Source: Gordionus sp. m RMFG-2023 | Lineage: Eukaryota; Nematomorpha; Gordioida; Chordodea; Parachordodidae | Assembly (NCBI RefSeq): GCF_954871325.1 | Contig: NC_088778.1 | Span: 20,631,120-20,695,119 of the forward strand | DNA: 64,000 bases | Direction: 5' to 3' | Part shown: positions 1-13,110 of the stretch, in pieces | Position numbering within the stretch: position 1 is the first letter of the stretch | Layout of the letters: each line of letters starts with the position of its first letter | Notes under the pieces: model-generated | What the model was told of the DNA's origin: nothing | What the model saw: only the letters and a program-made list of their open reading frames with translations | Database searches by the model: none | Position numbers and translations under genes: made by a program

Positions 1-2640
1 TCTTATCTAGACGATTTAATAGCTCTAAAATGGATTATTCATCAATTGAAAAGGAAGTTTTAGCAATTAAGTTTGGCTTAACCAGTGCAAATAATATCTA
101 ATTGGAAGAAGCTTTTTATTAAACACGAATCACAAGCAGTTAGTTTAATTCTTTAGAAAGAACAATAAAGAACTAATGATTTCACCCATGCTGCAAAAAT
201 TGTTGTTATTGTAGGTAGCTTCGATTTTGAAATAAGGTTCAGAGCAGGTAGACTAAATTGTTTACCAGATATTTTATCATGGTTGTTTGTTAAGGAAACA
301 GAAAATGAAGAAATATAATCCAGAATTAGGAGTTTAGAGTGGTTTTGGCAGAAGATGAAGTAAATAATAACAATATAAGATCTTTAAAGGTAGGTACAAG
401 GGAAAAGCCGATAACTTTGAAGCTAGTCTATAAGATATCCAAGCAAGATGAGGAATTAATGAGAATTAAAGCATGTTTGAAAGGGGATATAGAATGGAAA
501 AGCGAAGACAAATCGTTCAAAAACGTTAAGAGTGAATTAAACATAGAAGACAATTGTCTAATGAGAGGTTATAGATATACCGATGGTATTAATAAAAGAT
601 ATTTTAGCAGCGGTGCATGCCGGACATCAAGGCATAGAGAGAATGAAGAATAAGGCATGAGAATATATTTGGTAGCCCAAAATAGCGAAATAGAAGAAGT
701 GGCTAAGGGTTGTGATATATGTAACATGTGGATTAATGTTCCAGCCAGGGACCCGGAGTGAACCGTAACGAACCTAAACCATTATAAACCGTTATAAATA
801 TCTGAACCATAAACGTAACCGAACCGATTTAATTGTTTTTTGAAGGAGTAAAAAGAACCTTTATAAAAAACGGTTAAAACGGTTCAAACCGGTTCAGTTT
901 TTATATTTTAGAAATGGAAATAATTTGAATATCCAGAATTATATAACTTGCTCTTATAGTTACTGGCGGTTCCCGCAGCATAAGTTTCTGTAGAAAGGGC
1001 TTTTTTGGGGCTAAAATTTGTGTTATCGTCGCAACGAACACAAAGGAATACATTTATATTAGAAAATATATTACTTATACGTTCAAATAAATTTAAAAAT
1101 GAGTTATTTTGAATCTTGTATATTTTTTTATATATAATTCATAGATGCTTATAATAAAAATAAATTAGGAGATGGTGTTGCTTCAATAAAAAAAAATTTT
1201 ATAACCGTAATAAACCTTTATTAATTTTTATAATTAGCTGAACCGAACCTTTATAAATTTCTTCTTAAGAACCGTAACCAAAACGTAACCATTATAATTT
1301 TTTATATACAGAACTGTAACTAAACTGAACCGTTATAAATAACGGTTCAGGTCCCTGGTTCCAGCAAGAAACAAAGATAAATGGCCAGTTACGAACATTC
1401 CATGCTAAAGAATACACGTAGATTTTTTAGAATATGAGAAGATAAGATATGTTTAAAATGGATAGATTGTCAGCAGTTGTCAGGTTTATCCAAAAAAGTA
1501 ACTTTGGATATGATAATAGATTTCGTAGGTATATGTATTAATGAAGACTTTAGCTTTTAAAAAAATATTTGGTAAATTTTGTGATAGATGGAAGATTATG
1601 CATTTATTTTCACCACCATATTACTCAAGGAACAATGGGCAAGTTTAGCGCATGGTAGCGATAGTTAGAAGTTGGTTAAAAAAGGAAAAATATGGTGAAG
1701 GAAAATAGTGGTTATCGTTGTTAGAATATAACAATACGAAGAAGGTCAAAAGGAATATCTCCAGCTAAAATATTTTTAGGAAGAAAAACGAGATCGGAAT
1801 TAGATTTTGAAAAAGAAAAGGTAATATCTTGAGAACAAATAGATATTGAGAAATTTCCAGTAGGATGTCTTGTTTTGGTATTGTTGTTCGATGGGCCTAT
1901 TAAATGGGAGAAAAAATATAGGAAGAAAGTAAATGAGATAGAAATTGAAGGACAGCTAGGTACATGGCCGAAACATGTAAAATAAATACGACCGAGAATA
2001 GAAAGTAATTTAAAAAAGATTTAGAAGTTTTTTTTATTTAGAAGAAAACAAAATTTGATGTGAATAAAAAAGGAAATTTTGGGATGAAAACAAAATGCGA
2101 TCTGATTAAAAAATTAAATTGTGGGATGAAAGCAAAATTTGATGTTTTATTAAAGGACAAACTGTTAAGCAAAATCATAGAGTTGAGAATTTTATGGAAA
2201 TGGAACGGAATACTATAAGACAGAGGAATAAAAGAAAGGAAGGGTTAACATTATATGCATAGTAATTTTATTTTTAGATGACTACATATATGCGAGTAGA
2301 AAATTTCATGATGCGTATAAAAACAGGGCCAATAGATGGATCTATAATCTCAAGGAACTGGCTAATAGTGGCAAGAGAAGAGGCAACGAGGTTATTATAC
2401 GGAGAATTGAACGACATGAGTGGGCACACCAGGGAGACACGATCGAAGTACAAATATGAATCCATATGATTGGCCTAGACCCAGGCAGTGCTGGGCGTAG
2501 GGGAAATCATCTGATGAGATATAATCCCAATCAAGTCCTGACGGTCATCAATGAGACGATGACTTTACAAGATGAGGCATTCAGATTATGGAGATTATGG
2601 AATGCAGGAGAATCGCATCAAGTTCTCTAGATGGTGGTAT
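1..2640 (+). mobile_element. Ty3/gypsy LTR-retrotransposon fossil (pol 3' half)
   Basis: Decayed pol of a Ty3/gypsy element entering from the left window edge. Similarity runs in order: the end of RNase H (about 30-330), the integrase zinc-binding region (about 600-730), the integrase catalytic core (about 1370-1900) and its C-terminal part (to about 2000). 2000-2640 is probably the 3' tail; no LTR was delimited. It is clearly broken, with at least ten interruptions, and is old. A hAT miniature element sits inside the integrase region at 746-1357. Family identification is from conserved integrase and RNase H patterns only. Confidence 0.75.
746..1357. mobile_element. hAT-type miniature element (612 bp) inside the gypsy fossil
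   Basis: Starts CAGGGACC and ends GGTCCCTG, and is flanked by a perfect 8-bp target duplication GTTCCAGC at 738-745 and 1358-1365. Subterminal regions carry many GAACCGTAAC / CCGTTATAAA motifs in opposite orientation at the two ends. It has no coding capacity. The 8-bp duplication and CAG-type end are diagnostic of hAT. It inserted after the gypsy copy was in place. Confidence 0.9.
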
Positions 2641-2699
2641 GGGAAGGGGTGTTGGAGTAGTGACGAAAGAAAAATTTGTATTTGTAGGTTTTAAATTGA

Positions 2700-3560
2700 A
2701 AAAAAAACGATTAGTTTAATATTCAAATGTAAATTGATTATTATTTTTGTGTTTAAAAAAAGAAATTGTTATTTTGATATTCAATTATTAAATGATATAA
2801 AAGGAATGTAAATTGTAACAAAAATAGATTTTTCAATTTTGTAAAAAGTTGTGATTTGATTAATTTATTAGATACCTTTACTGGTTTATAGTTTGGATTA
2901 ACTGGGTACTTTATATCTAAAACAATTATTTTTCTATTTACCTCGTTAATCACGGTGACAGTTTCAAAAAAATTCCACCAATATGCCGCACCAACCTAAA
3001 ATTGGCTCAATTTTCAACGTTATTATCCATAACGTTATACTCTTATGTAACTTTATCATATAACCTAAAACTTTAACTATGCTACCATCTAATTATCTGG
3101 CTCTTATTCTTTTCACGACGAATTCTTTTTCTGGCCAAAATTTATTTAAATTTTACACTCAAGGCTAATTTCAGCTTCTGTATCTATAAAAGACGAATTT
3201 TCTTCTATTTTTATCTTAATTCTCGGGTATTTATTTTTTTTAAAAAAAATTTTCTAATTCTACCTTTCGCACATCTTCACAACTCAACAAATTTGTCCTA
3301 TATTTCTAAATTCAGATTTTCTATATTTATCTCTTGTTTTATCTGTACTTTTATTATTATCACTTGATTTATAAAAAAAATCGAAAAATTATTATCAAAA
3401 CATTTAACTCTTTAGTTAATTCACATTGTCGCGACATATGACCAGGCTGACCCCAACTTTAACAATAAAATGTCATTTGTATCCTTTTTTCTCTTATCAA
3501 CTTTTTAACTTCTTTAACAATTCATCTTATACCCTATGCTTACTCCTAAAGCGAAACTTA
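2700..3560 (-). mobile_element. Second Ty3/gypsy-like fossil (gag zinc knuckle and protease)
   Basis: On the minus strand a CCHC zinc-knuckle-like patch (about 3440-3490) is followed by a retroviral-type aspartic protease patch (about 3140-3230, the FIDTxAEISL type), i.e. gag-to-protease order. It points towards the first fossil on the other strand, so these are two copies or one rearranged copy. It is broken in several places and old. LTRs were not found. Confidence 0.55.
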
Positions 3561-5208
3561 TAAATATCTACAATACTAAATAAACACAATATTATTAACT
3601 AAAATATTAAATTGACTTATGTACATCTAAAAAGAGTTATCAATCCACCGAATTAACCTTAATTTAACTAATTTTAATAAATCAATTGAATATAAGAAAA
3701 TATTAATAAAACTTTAGAAAATCAGCAAAAATAACAAAGTGAAAATAAGACATAAAATTCTTATTTGCCGTAAGCTGGACCTCATCGAAACCCGATGAAA
3801 AATATGTTTGCCCCCTCTTTCAATAAAATATTATATTGCCATGTCACTGCTAACGTTAAAATGAAATTAAATAATACATAAGGATTATATAATATAATTA
3901 TAACAAAGGATTTGAGCAAAATTTAGTATTTTTCTTTCTTTTTTTGATTATCTCCCTCGGTTTTTTCTGATGTTATTGAGATTAGGACATAATCGGATGA
4001 TAAATATCAAAAATCTTATAATATTCCTTAGTAAATTTGTTTCATCTTAAATCTGCTTTTCAATATACTAACACTAGACATAATCGATAGTCAATATAAT
4101 AGCCAATTATATTAATTAAATTATTTTTTTTAAATATTTTAAATAACAAGTAATATTATATTAATCTTAGGACAATCCGTCTTCAATTTGATCTAAAAAT
4201 AGCAAAATTTGATTAAATTAAAATGGTTTGCAAGATTTAAAACACTATTTTAAATAGTAAATTATAATTATCTTTTTTATTGAAAATTTAGTTTATTTGT
4301 CATTATCCCAATTAACTACCCCATTAAACGAGTTATTTTTGACAGTTTTTTCGAAAATGATCCAAATAGTCAAAAAGATTTTATTTCAATTAGTGTAACA
4401 CTAATAAACTTCCAAGGTAGTGTCCAAGCTGTGGAAATTTTATTGTTCTTAATTCTGAATTCTATTTTTAGAGAATCAGCCATAACACTTTTTTTTAAAA
4501 AATATTATATTTTCAGTTAGGTAATGAATAAATACTCAAAGCTTAAAGTGCACTAATTAATTCCTATTTTTAGTCTAAAACCTCCCTACTCAGACAGTTA
4601 AAGACGAGTTAAACTCAGACTAAGAATTGAATACTTAATTGAAAATTAAAACATTTTTTAAAATACGACATCAAAAGAATGTCACGTTTAGCCATCACAT
4701 CAAACTGAAACAGATATTGGCAATTATTAGCTTGAATGCTTTTAAAATCTTCAGTAGAAATTATTCGAAATTAATGAATCAAACCAAGTCAAAATTTTAA
4801 TATTTGTAAAGCTATCGATTTTGATCTTTAGAAAAATTATTGTATTGAAAATTTGAATTACCTTTACACTTTATTAAAATATAGTTATAATAGTATAATA
4901 ATGAAAAAATTTATGTAGTTATATGGTCTACATCTAAGAACTTTTACACCTTAAATTATAAATAGAATAAAATAAATGGTAGAAAATTATTAATTAAATT
5001 AAAGGTTAGATTTATCTCTACTTTATAATACAAAAATGCGGAATAATTAATTATAAATGGTTTTGCAAATCCAATAAAATAATATTTTAGGAAGTTTTTG
5101 TAAATTAAAATAAGTTTTATCATTTATATAGTTTCTTTGCATAAAAAAATAATATTAAAAACAATAAAAGTTATGAAGGTATATTTTGATATCTATGATA
5201 TTTAAAAA
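3561..5208. other. AT-rich stretch without recognisable gene
   Basis: Long A/T runs with stops in every frame. No conserved protein pattern, terminal repeat or RNA gene was recognised. It is probably unique intergenic DNA or repeats too decayed to see by eye. Confidence 0.5.
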
Positions 5209-5354
5209 ATTCCACCGGGTGAGCAGTATGAGTAGCGGTTGTGTTTTTAAAAATGTTTTAGCTTAATCACTCGCATTTATGTTTCATTTATAAATAAAAA
5301 ATGAGCGCTGATTGAACTGAACAACCAGCTAAACACACTGCCACTTGGTGAAAT
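5209..5354. mobile_element. Short TIR miniature element (~146 bp)
   Basis: Imperfect terminal inverted repeats of about 30 bp: the left end reads TTCCACCGGGTGAGCAGTAT and the reverse complement of the right end reads TTTCACCAAGTGGCAGTGTG, with similarity continuing through TAGCnGGTTG. It has no coding capacity. The target duplication is unclear, so the superfamily is left open. Confidence 0.6.
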
Positions 5355-7537
5355 TTAACATGACATTTTCTTCCATTTCGAATTGGCATTTTCCTTCAGG
5401 TGTTAATAATTGAAGTAATAATATATGTACGATTGCATACCAGACAATGCATTTACAGGTATTTTGACGACTGCCAATGCACCAGTCTGATATCAACCGG
5501 ATATAAGAATTGTATTGATATATGTGATCTATAGTTGCAAAGCTGCCATTAAAAAACTTTTATTATTCATTAAAAATTATTTTGGGGAATTCATAAAACT
5601 TTTATTTTATTATAAAATATTCAATTACCAAAGCTTAATTTTTAAGTTTACAAAATATATAGATGGTCAGTTTTTATTTTATAAAATAATTTTTTTTATC
5701 CTCAATCCAAAAAATATTTATTAAAAAAAAACTTCGTAACCTTGGAAAAAATATCTAAATTTTATATTATATAACATTCATAATAATTATAACAAAATCT
5801 ATATTTTATTGATCCTTTAAATATTATTAAAAGATGAATATTATGAAAAAAAGTGGACATAACTAGCCTTGAAATGCGAGAGAACAAAATCTATAACTAA
5901 ATAAAATTTTATTCGATATTAAGAAATTTATAGAGATTAATAAATATTATTGACACCAAATTTAAATTATAAGAACAAAAAAAAGTCCGCTTAAAGTACC
6001 ATTATTACAAATCGACTTTAGAAATCTACTCATATCATTATTCTTATATAAAATTATAACAAAAAGTTTAATTACATTAAGGGAATAAGATAAGAGATAT
6101 TTCAAAATAATAGCCAAACGTTAATTTCGAATCAATCCGAAAAATATAATAAAAGTTAGAATTTGTAATTATATAAGTGAAATAAACTTTAATTTTATTC
6201 GAAGGACACGAAATTTCATGGTCATGGTCGTTATTTATTTTTGTTTTTATATATAAAATCTCATCAAAAAAATCGATATAATCATATATGGTTATTTTTA
6301 AATAAATACAAAATTATGATAGAAATGCTAAGATTGGCTGAATAAATACTCATTTATACTAAATAAAATGCCCAGGTATTTTATTAATCTATTGGCATAA
6401 ACCTGTAAAACATAAACCTCATAATATGAGCATTCAGGTAAGCTTATTTATTTACATTATAAAGGTGACCACAGCATAGGGCATATGAGAATTTGTCACT
6501 TTAAGGGAAGAGATAATATCTGATCATATATATAAGGTTTATTATTTCAAGGTCAAATTCTTAACTATCACTTAAAACGTATTTTCGTACAAAAAGTTCT
6601 CAGAAATAATAAAATAACTGGGTTAATTAATAATGGCTCATTTTATACTTATTTTCCTAATTATCTAAAAAATCAAATAAAAAGTATAATAGTTTCTATA
6701 ATTTCCATACCTTTGATCCGTCTGCGCGACTCTTAACCAAGTTTAACCTTACAACCATTTATATTGAAATTTGAAGGGATAATTGATTTCAAAATTTTGG
6801 AACTAAATATAAAATTTGGATGTCAAGAATTAAAATATAATAATTAGATTTATTTAAAAACATATTATTATTATTTATTTTATATGATTATTATTTTTAT
6901 TTATTTTGTAAAAAATTTTTTTTTTAATTGATAAATATTGATGAATTTTTATTTTGAACGAAAAAGGCGACCTTCAAATAAAATTTAAAAAAAAATATTA
7001 TTTTTTTAGTTTATATAATATTGCTTAGTATTTTTTTTATAAATAATAAAATGGTCGAAAATATTGGAAAATGAAATATAAAAAAATAATTTAAAAAATA
7101 ACCGTAGCAAAATAGAATTTAGTCGATTAATTTTTTGTCAAGGTTTTTACGAAATTTTTATGTCATCTGTAAAAATTGATTTTATTCGCAAACTGATCTG
7201 AAGATAAAGACCAAATATTGTAAAATAAAATTCATCTTAGCTATTCAGTTAATTTCTAACTATTGCAATACACTTGATGTGGTTGCTTGTGAGTTTATAA
7301 AAAATATTGATCTTCCACTTTGTTATACTTATTGTTACTTATATATATTATATTTACGTTTGTTTACAATAAAAAATAATTAAATAGATATCACATAAAA
7401 AAAAGATTTCAAGGCCAGTTGATTTGAAATTATGTTTATTATAAATATAATGTTAGTTTAGTATATAATATTATGGCCAATATACAAACTTAGCTAAACA
7501 AACTAGCTAGCTAAATACAAAGAAAAACCAGCTAGCT
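5355..7537. other. AT-rich stretch without recognisable gene
   Basis: No protein family, tRNA or terminal repeat was recognised. The longest open frame (5515-5724 +) is a run of Tyr/Phe/Lys/Ile codons typical of low-complexity AT DNA and is not called as a gene. Confidence 0.5.
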
Positions 7538-7745
7538 CATAGGCGTATCGAGGGAGGGGGGGGGGGAAGGGGAAATCCCCCCCTTCGAAAATTTGTCTGT
7601 TTTCGTAAATAACATTTAAGAGAATAAAACTTTCCCTAACCGTCTCTCCCTCAAAAATATATAATTATAAAGAAGAATTTTAAAAGTTAGTTTTTAAAAT
7701 AATATAATTCAAAATTTTTAGGAAAAAACATTTTTATAAAAAAAA
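7538..7745. mobile_element. Partial copy of the G-rich-ended hAT family
   Basis: CATAGGCGTA is followed by a long G run, a GGGGAAATCCCCCC patch, and then the same internal words (AAATTTG, CTGTTTTCGTAAAT, CATTTAAG) as at 15318, 20365 and 32193. The element at 15318 encodes a hAT transposase, so this is read as a non-autonomous or truncated relative. The right end was not found. Confidence 0.55.
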
Positions 7746-7897
7746 AGTGGAAACTTAAAATTATTTATATAAAAATCTAATATAGTCAATCAAAAGCCTA
7801 TAAGCGGACCTAAAGACCTCCAATAAAGTGCATGCAGAAAAAATCCCATTTAACACGCTCTTCCCCCAACTTAGCAAAATCCTCAAAATATCCTATC

Positions 7898-8107
7898 TAA
7901 GATTGATAAACGGCTCTATTTGAGCCGATTTTTTAAAATGGCGAACTAATTTAACCAGAAAAACATTTCCTAAGCCTCAAGATTTTGTTAGTAGATGTTA
8001 AAACTTTTGTACCATCTATGAGCAAAACTTGCATAATATTTTCTAAATAAAATATTGAGTTCGCCGTTTTAAATAATCGGCTCAAAACGAGCCGTGTAAC
8101 AACACTA
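7898..8107. mobile_element. Foldback miniature element (~210 bp), hAT-like end
   Basis: Inverted repeats face each other: left CGGCTCTATTTGAGCCGATT then GGCGAACT, and the reverse complement of the right end CGGCTCGTTTTGAGCCGATT then GGCGAACT. The right end closes with AACAACACTAG, the reverse complement of a hAT-like CTAGTGTTGTT. No target duplication was identified. Confidence 0.6.
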
Positions 8108-8429
8108 GTTTTATATCAATTCAGCGAAACCTTATCGAGAATGCTTCGAATGGATTTTATAGTTACTTTTATCTTTGAAATATATTATTGGGTTCATTAG
8201 TTAACCTTGATCCTTATTGGTGAAAGGGGTATCTGAGTTGAGCCAATATTTATTGTATGATTAGTACTTATTATTTATTAATTCATCAATCAGTTTTGCG
8301 TCACTAAAAAAACCGAGTTATAAACTAAATAAAAACGATACACGTCATAGATGGCGTCTGTGAACCTCGATTAAAAAATTAATTATATTGTGTTGAATAA
8401 TTTAATAATTTATGTTCCGATATTGGAAT

Positions 8430-8769
8430 TAGTGATCTGCATCAGACCTAATTTTTCAAGCCCGGCCAAAAATTTTTTAAAAAGTTTTGCCAGCCCGGCC
8501 CGAACCCGATTTTTTTTAAAAATAATCTACTAACCCGGTCCAAATTTATATAAATATAGAAATTAATTTGTATAATTACTCAAAATAAAAGATATATGTT
8601 ATATGGCGTCTAGTTTCTATAGATAAAATAAAATATTTTTATTTTACATAAAAAATTCAATATAAAATTGATAAATTTAAGATATATTTAAAATAATTTC
8701 CAAAGCTCGACTTGACCCGGCCCATTTTTTTAAAAAATTATTAGGCCCGATCCAGCCCGAAGATCTTTA
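8430..8769. mobile_element. hAT miniature element, GATCTGCATC family, copy 1
   Basis: 340 bp, flanked by a perfect 8-bp duplication ATTGGAAT (8422-8429 and 8770-8777). It begins TAGTGATCTGCATC, has AGCCCGGCCC-rich subterminal blocks near both ends, and an AT-rich middle shared with the copies at 17469 and 46315 (including ATATGGCGTCTAGTTTCTAT). It is non-coding. Close similarity between the copies suggests fairly recent activity. Confidence 0.92.
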
Positions 8770-8777
8770 ATTGGAAT

Positions 8778-10459
8778 ACCTGGAACTTAAAAAGTGTTAA
8801 ATCAAATATTTTAAAATTTCTTAGAATTTTTAGAAAGTATAAATTTTATAATTATTTATATAACCCATTTATTAACTACTATTGAAAAATAAAGATTATC
8901 AAACATCATCAATTTATTTTGATCCACCTAATGATGAGATTCAAAGTAAAGAGGATATTAGAGATGAAAATAAATGTTTTATAACAGATAATCTTTGTTC
9001 AGTATCTCAAACAACCACGGAGCTTGAATCACATAAAGAAAGAGTTTTTACTGATAAATAGATGAAATCATCCAGAATTAACAATTATAAACTGAAATAC
9101 AAATGATTTCTTTGCACAATGTAAAAAATTCTCCCTTTCTTCAGAAAAATTAAATATCTTAACCAAAATTTTGAATTTTTTTATTATTATAAACGTTACA
9201 GTTATTTTTATTTATTGATTTGGTATATGGGAAAAAATCAGAAAGGGAGGGGGGATGTGGATAAAATCTTCAAATTAATTAAAGTATACTATTAAATCAG
9301 TGTGTAAAAAAAATGCATATTTGGAAGACATGCAAAAAATGGGTAGAATCTCTATGGAACTTATTTTAAAATATATCATTATTATTCGAAAATTGTAATT
9401 TATTAAATATAAAAACCTTAGTTTAAGTTCTCGGGGTTCAGATAACAATTTTCATAGAAATAAAATTTTAAAAAAAAATAAGATAAAATTTTCTTATTTA
9501 CACAATAATCAAGATAAACCATTAAAAAAAATAATTCGAAAAATTTAATAAAAATAATTCAAACAAAATACTTTATTTAGAAAAATCATCTATGATTTTT
9601 AAAAAATGAGAAAATGATAAAAATTCTTAGCTTTTATGTTTTTAGCCCTTAATAAGTTAGGAAAAATTTTAAGCATTTTAGATTAATTGCTAAAATTCAC
9701 TTTCATTTTTTACATTTGTAAAAATTATGTTGGAGAGGGGAGGGATAAATTTATTGGGGTAAAAAAAACTGAACTCAAAATGCGACTTCCATACTTACCA
9801 CCTCGAGTGGGAAAAATGAGGAAGAAATTACGAAGTTATTTGTTCATCGTATCCGATAAAGATCATAAACCAACACTTGCTTAACTTAATATATAATAAG
9901 TAACAAATTATCCCTATTACATTTCGTGCATATGATTTAAGAATTTATTTTCGTAAATATATATATGGAATATGTTGCTTTTCTTTTAATACATAATATA
10001 TTCATTGTTTCTCTGTGATGCTCTCGCGTTAAATATTTCGTGCAAATACATTCGTGGTAAAAAAAAATATATAAAGATGTGTTGAGTTTCGCTAATCATT
10101 AGTTCATGATTACAGTTTCGCTATATGTATCCTCTAAAAATGGAGAAAGCTATGGTTATAAAGGAACTAGATATAGAATCTTGAAAGTTTGATTTTTAAA
10201 AAAGGAGGTTATCAAGAGATAAATTGGAAAAGAAAAAAATTAAGAGATGAATATAGATGTAAAAAGTTTCAAAAAAATAAATTATTTTTAACGCTATTTT
10301 AAATTGAATTTTTTAAAAAAATATTAAGTGTATTTAAATAATTTCTAGTATATTTTTAAAACCAAAAAGAATTCAAATCGTGAATAATATAATAATGAAT
10401 ATAATTTTCAACCAATTATTAACTTTCCCCTATTTTCAAATATCTTCTGATATACTTGT
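8778..10459. other. No confident gene; two weak open stretches
   Basis: An open stretch at about 8881-9061 (+), with charged, non-repetitive codons and ending in a stop, resembles a decayed exon or transposon piece but matches nothing I recognise. A 65-codon frame at 9687-9884 (+) contains the basic segment RLPYLPPRVGKMRKKLRSYL, also unrecognised. Around 9915-10135 several TTCG(C/T) words may be a degraded copy of the minisatellite described at 32930. Confidence 0.35.
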
Positions 10460-13110
10460 TCAATCAAGTCTAATATTTGGGTAAACGTAACATTTGATGT
10501 ATCAATGTTTTAACCCTCAGCGTTAAACTGTGGAGTTTCCAGACTAGAAGAGTGCCTTTGCCATTTCGGAAACCTATCGAGATGAAGTTGGAGAGGTTGG
10601 TGAATATAGGGATATTGATAAAGGTAGATCCACCAATTGGGAATCTAAGAGAAGTCCCAAAAATATTTAACAATTGTGGTCTATATAAGTAATTTCAAGT
10701 ATACCAGAATGTATTTTGATTGTCTGAACTTGACAAGAATGATAATGATCTCTTGCAGAATTTAGAAAGGATACTAGACGAATAACAGAAGTGCGTATTA
10801 AAACTAAAATAGAAAAACTAAAAATATTGAAAGAGTCTGTAAAATTTTTGGAGAGAAATCGGGAATATATCCTACCTCAGAGAAAATTTGAACTATTTGA
10901 GAGGTTCCTACAGGTACGGATAAGAGACATCTTTGAACATTTCTTGGGTTAATAAATCACCAGGAAAGTTTCGTATAATAGTTGCTGCGTTGCATAGGAT
11001 AACAAGTTTAAATAGTCCTACAGGACTGATATAGAAGAGGCAAATTTAAGGAATTGAAAAAAATGATGACCGCATCAAAATGTTTGCTACTTTACTCTTT
11101 GGAACTACAATTGGGTTTGAAGTGTGACGCCTAGAATGTAGAATTTGGGGAGGTATTGCCACATGAATTAGAAAATGTGACGGCACGAACATTATTGAAC
11201 CCTGATAAGAATTATTTGCGATTCATCAGGAAACGTTTCATGGAAATTTATATGGGAGAAAATTTATTTTAAGAACAGACCACAAACTATTAAAGAGACA
11301 GAAAATAGTTGAGGTATGACCAAAATTGTGAATAATCAACTATCAAGATGGGCTTGGAAAATGGCTAATTATAATTTTAAAAGAATATATTAAAAAAGGA
11401 AGATGCGAGTAGATGCATGAGCTATCTATAGAAAACGGTATAATTGTATTGGGTCGGAGATTGACTATTCCAAAGTTTTATGTAAAGAATTTTTAAAATA
11501 TATAGGGGTCATGTAGGAATTGAGACTCGAGGTCGATACTACTATTTTATTATTGATGGCCGAATTGCGACCATGCTTGATGGGGAGGGTTACCACTCCT
11601 TATATAGGATTGTAATTTATTTGTCAAAGCTAGTGGGAGAGACTTAATAGAAATAAGGAACCTAGTATTAAATAAAATTAATATATAAACATTTAATAAT
11701 TCCGGTTAATAATCTTACGAATGTTACAATTCCTTATATGAATTGTAATCAACTTGTCGAAGTTTGTAGTAGAGACCGTAACAACTCTAATTTCTTCAAT
11801 TTAAAATAACAACTCTAAATTTCTTCAATACAAAAACTACGTACTGATTTTATTAAAAAAATTTTCCATTTATATATATTTTTTAATATGCAAAAATTAC
11901 AAGTATAATGAAAATTCATAAAAAAAATAATGAAAATTACAAGTATTCATAAACATAATTAAAATTACCAGTCTATAAAAAAATAATTTCCTTGACTACA
12001 TATTCAAATTAATATTTAAGCCTCGTGGATTTATAATAAAAATTCATAAAAATTACAAATAATAAAATTACAAGTATGTATTCAAATTAATAATTAGTAC
12101 ACGAATACAACAGGGAGAACTATGTTATTCAGTGTCAAGTGTAAACAGCATGACCAGGGATTGCAGAAATCTTGTTAAACTCTTGGGATATTCCAGGAAA
12201 GCTGTGGAAGCCATTACATACGATTTTGCAAGACATGCTGATACGTTTTATTGGTTATTAGGAGGGATTCATATTCCAAATGGCTGGAAAAAGTTATTGA
12301 AATCATCAACAACCGAAAATTAATAAATGTGTTAAGAAATTGGTTTGCAAAATTTGGAACTCCTAGATTGATGGTTTCTGATATTGGACAGCAATTAATT
12401 TCAACGGAGTTTAGAAATTTTTGTAAACAGGAAAATATTTAACTCATCCACGTGATACCATACCATCCTAATCTAATGCATAAATTGAACGTACTATATG
12501 AACAGCAGGAGGGAAATATTGCGCCTCCAAAAGACGATAATGTGTCAAAAGGAATAATATAAAAATTATATGATCTTAAAAAATGAGCGTTCACAGTTAA
12601 TGAGAGATACCTAGCCAAGTTAATAGTAGGTAGGAATTTAAACCAATTTAGATTGAATAAGATCAAATCCCGACGGGAGATTGAAGAGAGTAAAAGAAAG
12701 AGCGAGGATTACATTGATAATAATACAATGCAACGAGAATTTCAAAAAGGACAGCCTGTTTGGATAAGGAATGAGCTAACCCCGGGATGGAGAAGTCGTA
12801 CGGAGGAAGGTATTATATTCTTACGAGGCAGAGTATAGATCTAGAGTCGTTAAGAAACATGCAAACCAGTTATAACCCAGAATTGAGGCGAAGATTGGTT
12901 GTCATGAAAAGGAAATAGAAGGAGTGATGACAATAACCTGAGTGATATGGAAAAAATTGCCAAAATGGAAGACAAATAGGATGGAGCTCAATCAACAATG
13001 GACAAACCATCAGGATTAGATTCAATAGCCTTATGGAATCGACCAAGCAACCACAATACCTATGTCATCCTACCAAATACTCGATTGAGGAATTATAATT
13101 TAAAAATCGT
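10460..13110 (+). mobile_element. Ty3/gypsy fossil (RT, RNase H, integrase remnants)
   Basis: Remnants in pol order on the plus strand: start of reverse transcriptase (about 10540-10660), RT/RNase H linker and RNase H (about 10780-11420), integrase core (about 12130-12500) and the integrase C-terminal region (about 12650-12900). The RT catalytic part appears to be missing, and about 11515-12110 looks like unrelated or inserted DNA containing a repeated motif (CCTTATAT..ATTGTAAT). It is broken in many places, at least ten, and is old. LTRs were not delimited. Confidence 0.7.

Noticed and set aside
5515-5724. Small hydrophobic plus-strand open frame
   Set aside because: It is a low-complexity run of Phe/Tyr/Ile/Lys codons as expected by chance in this AT content.
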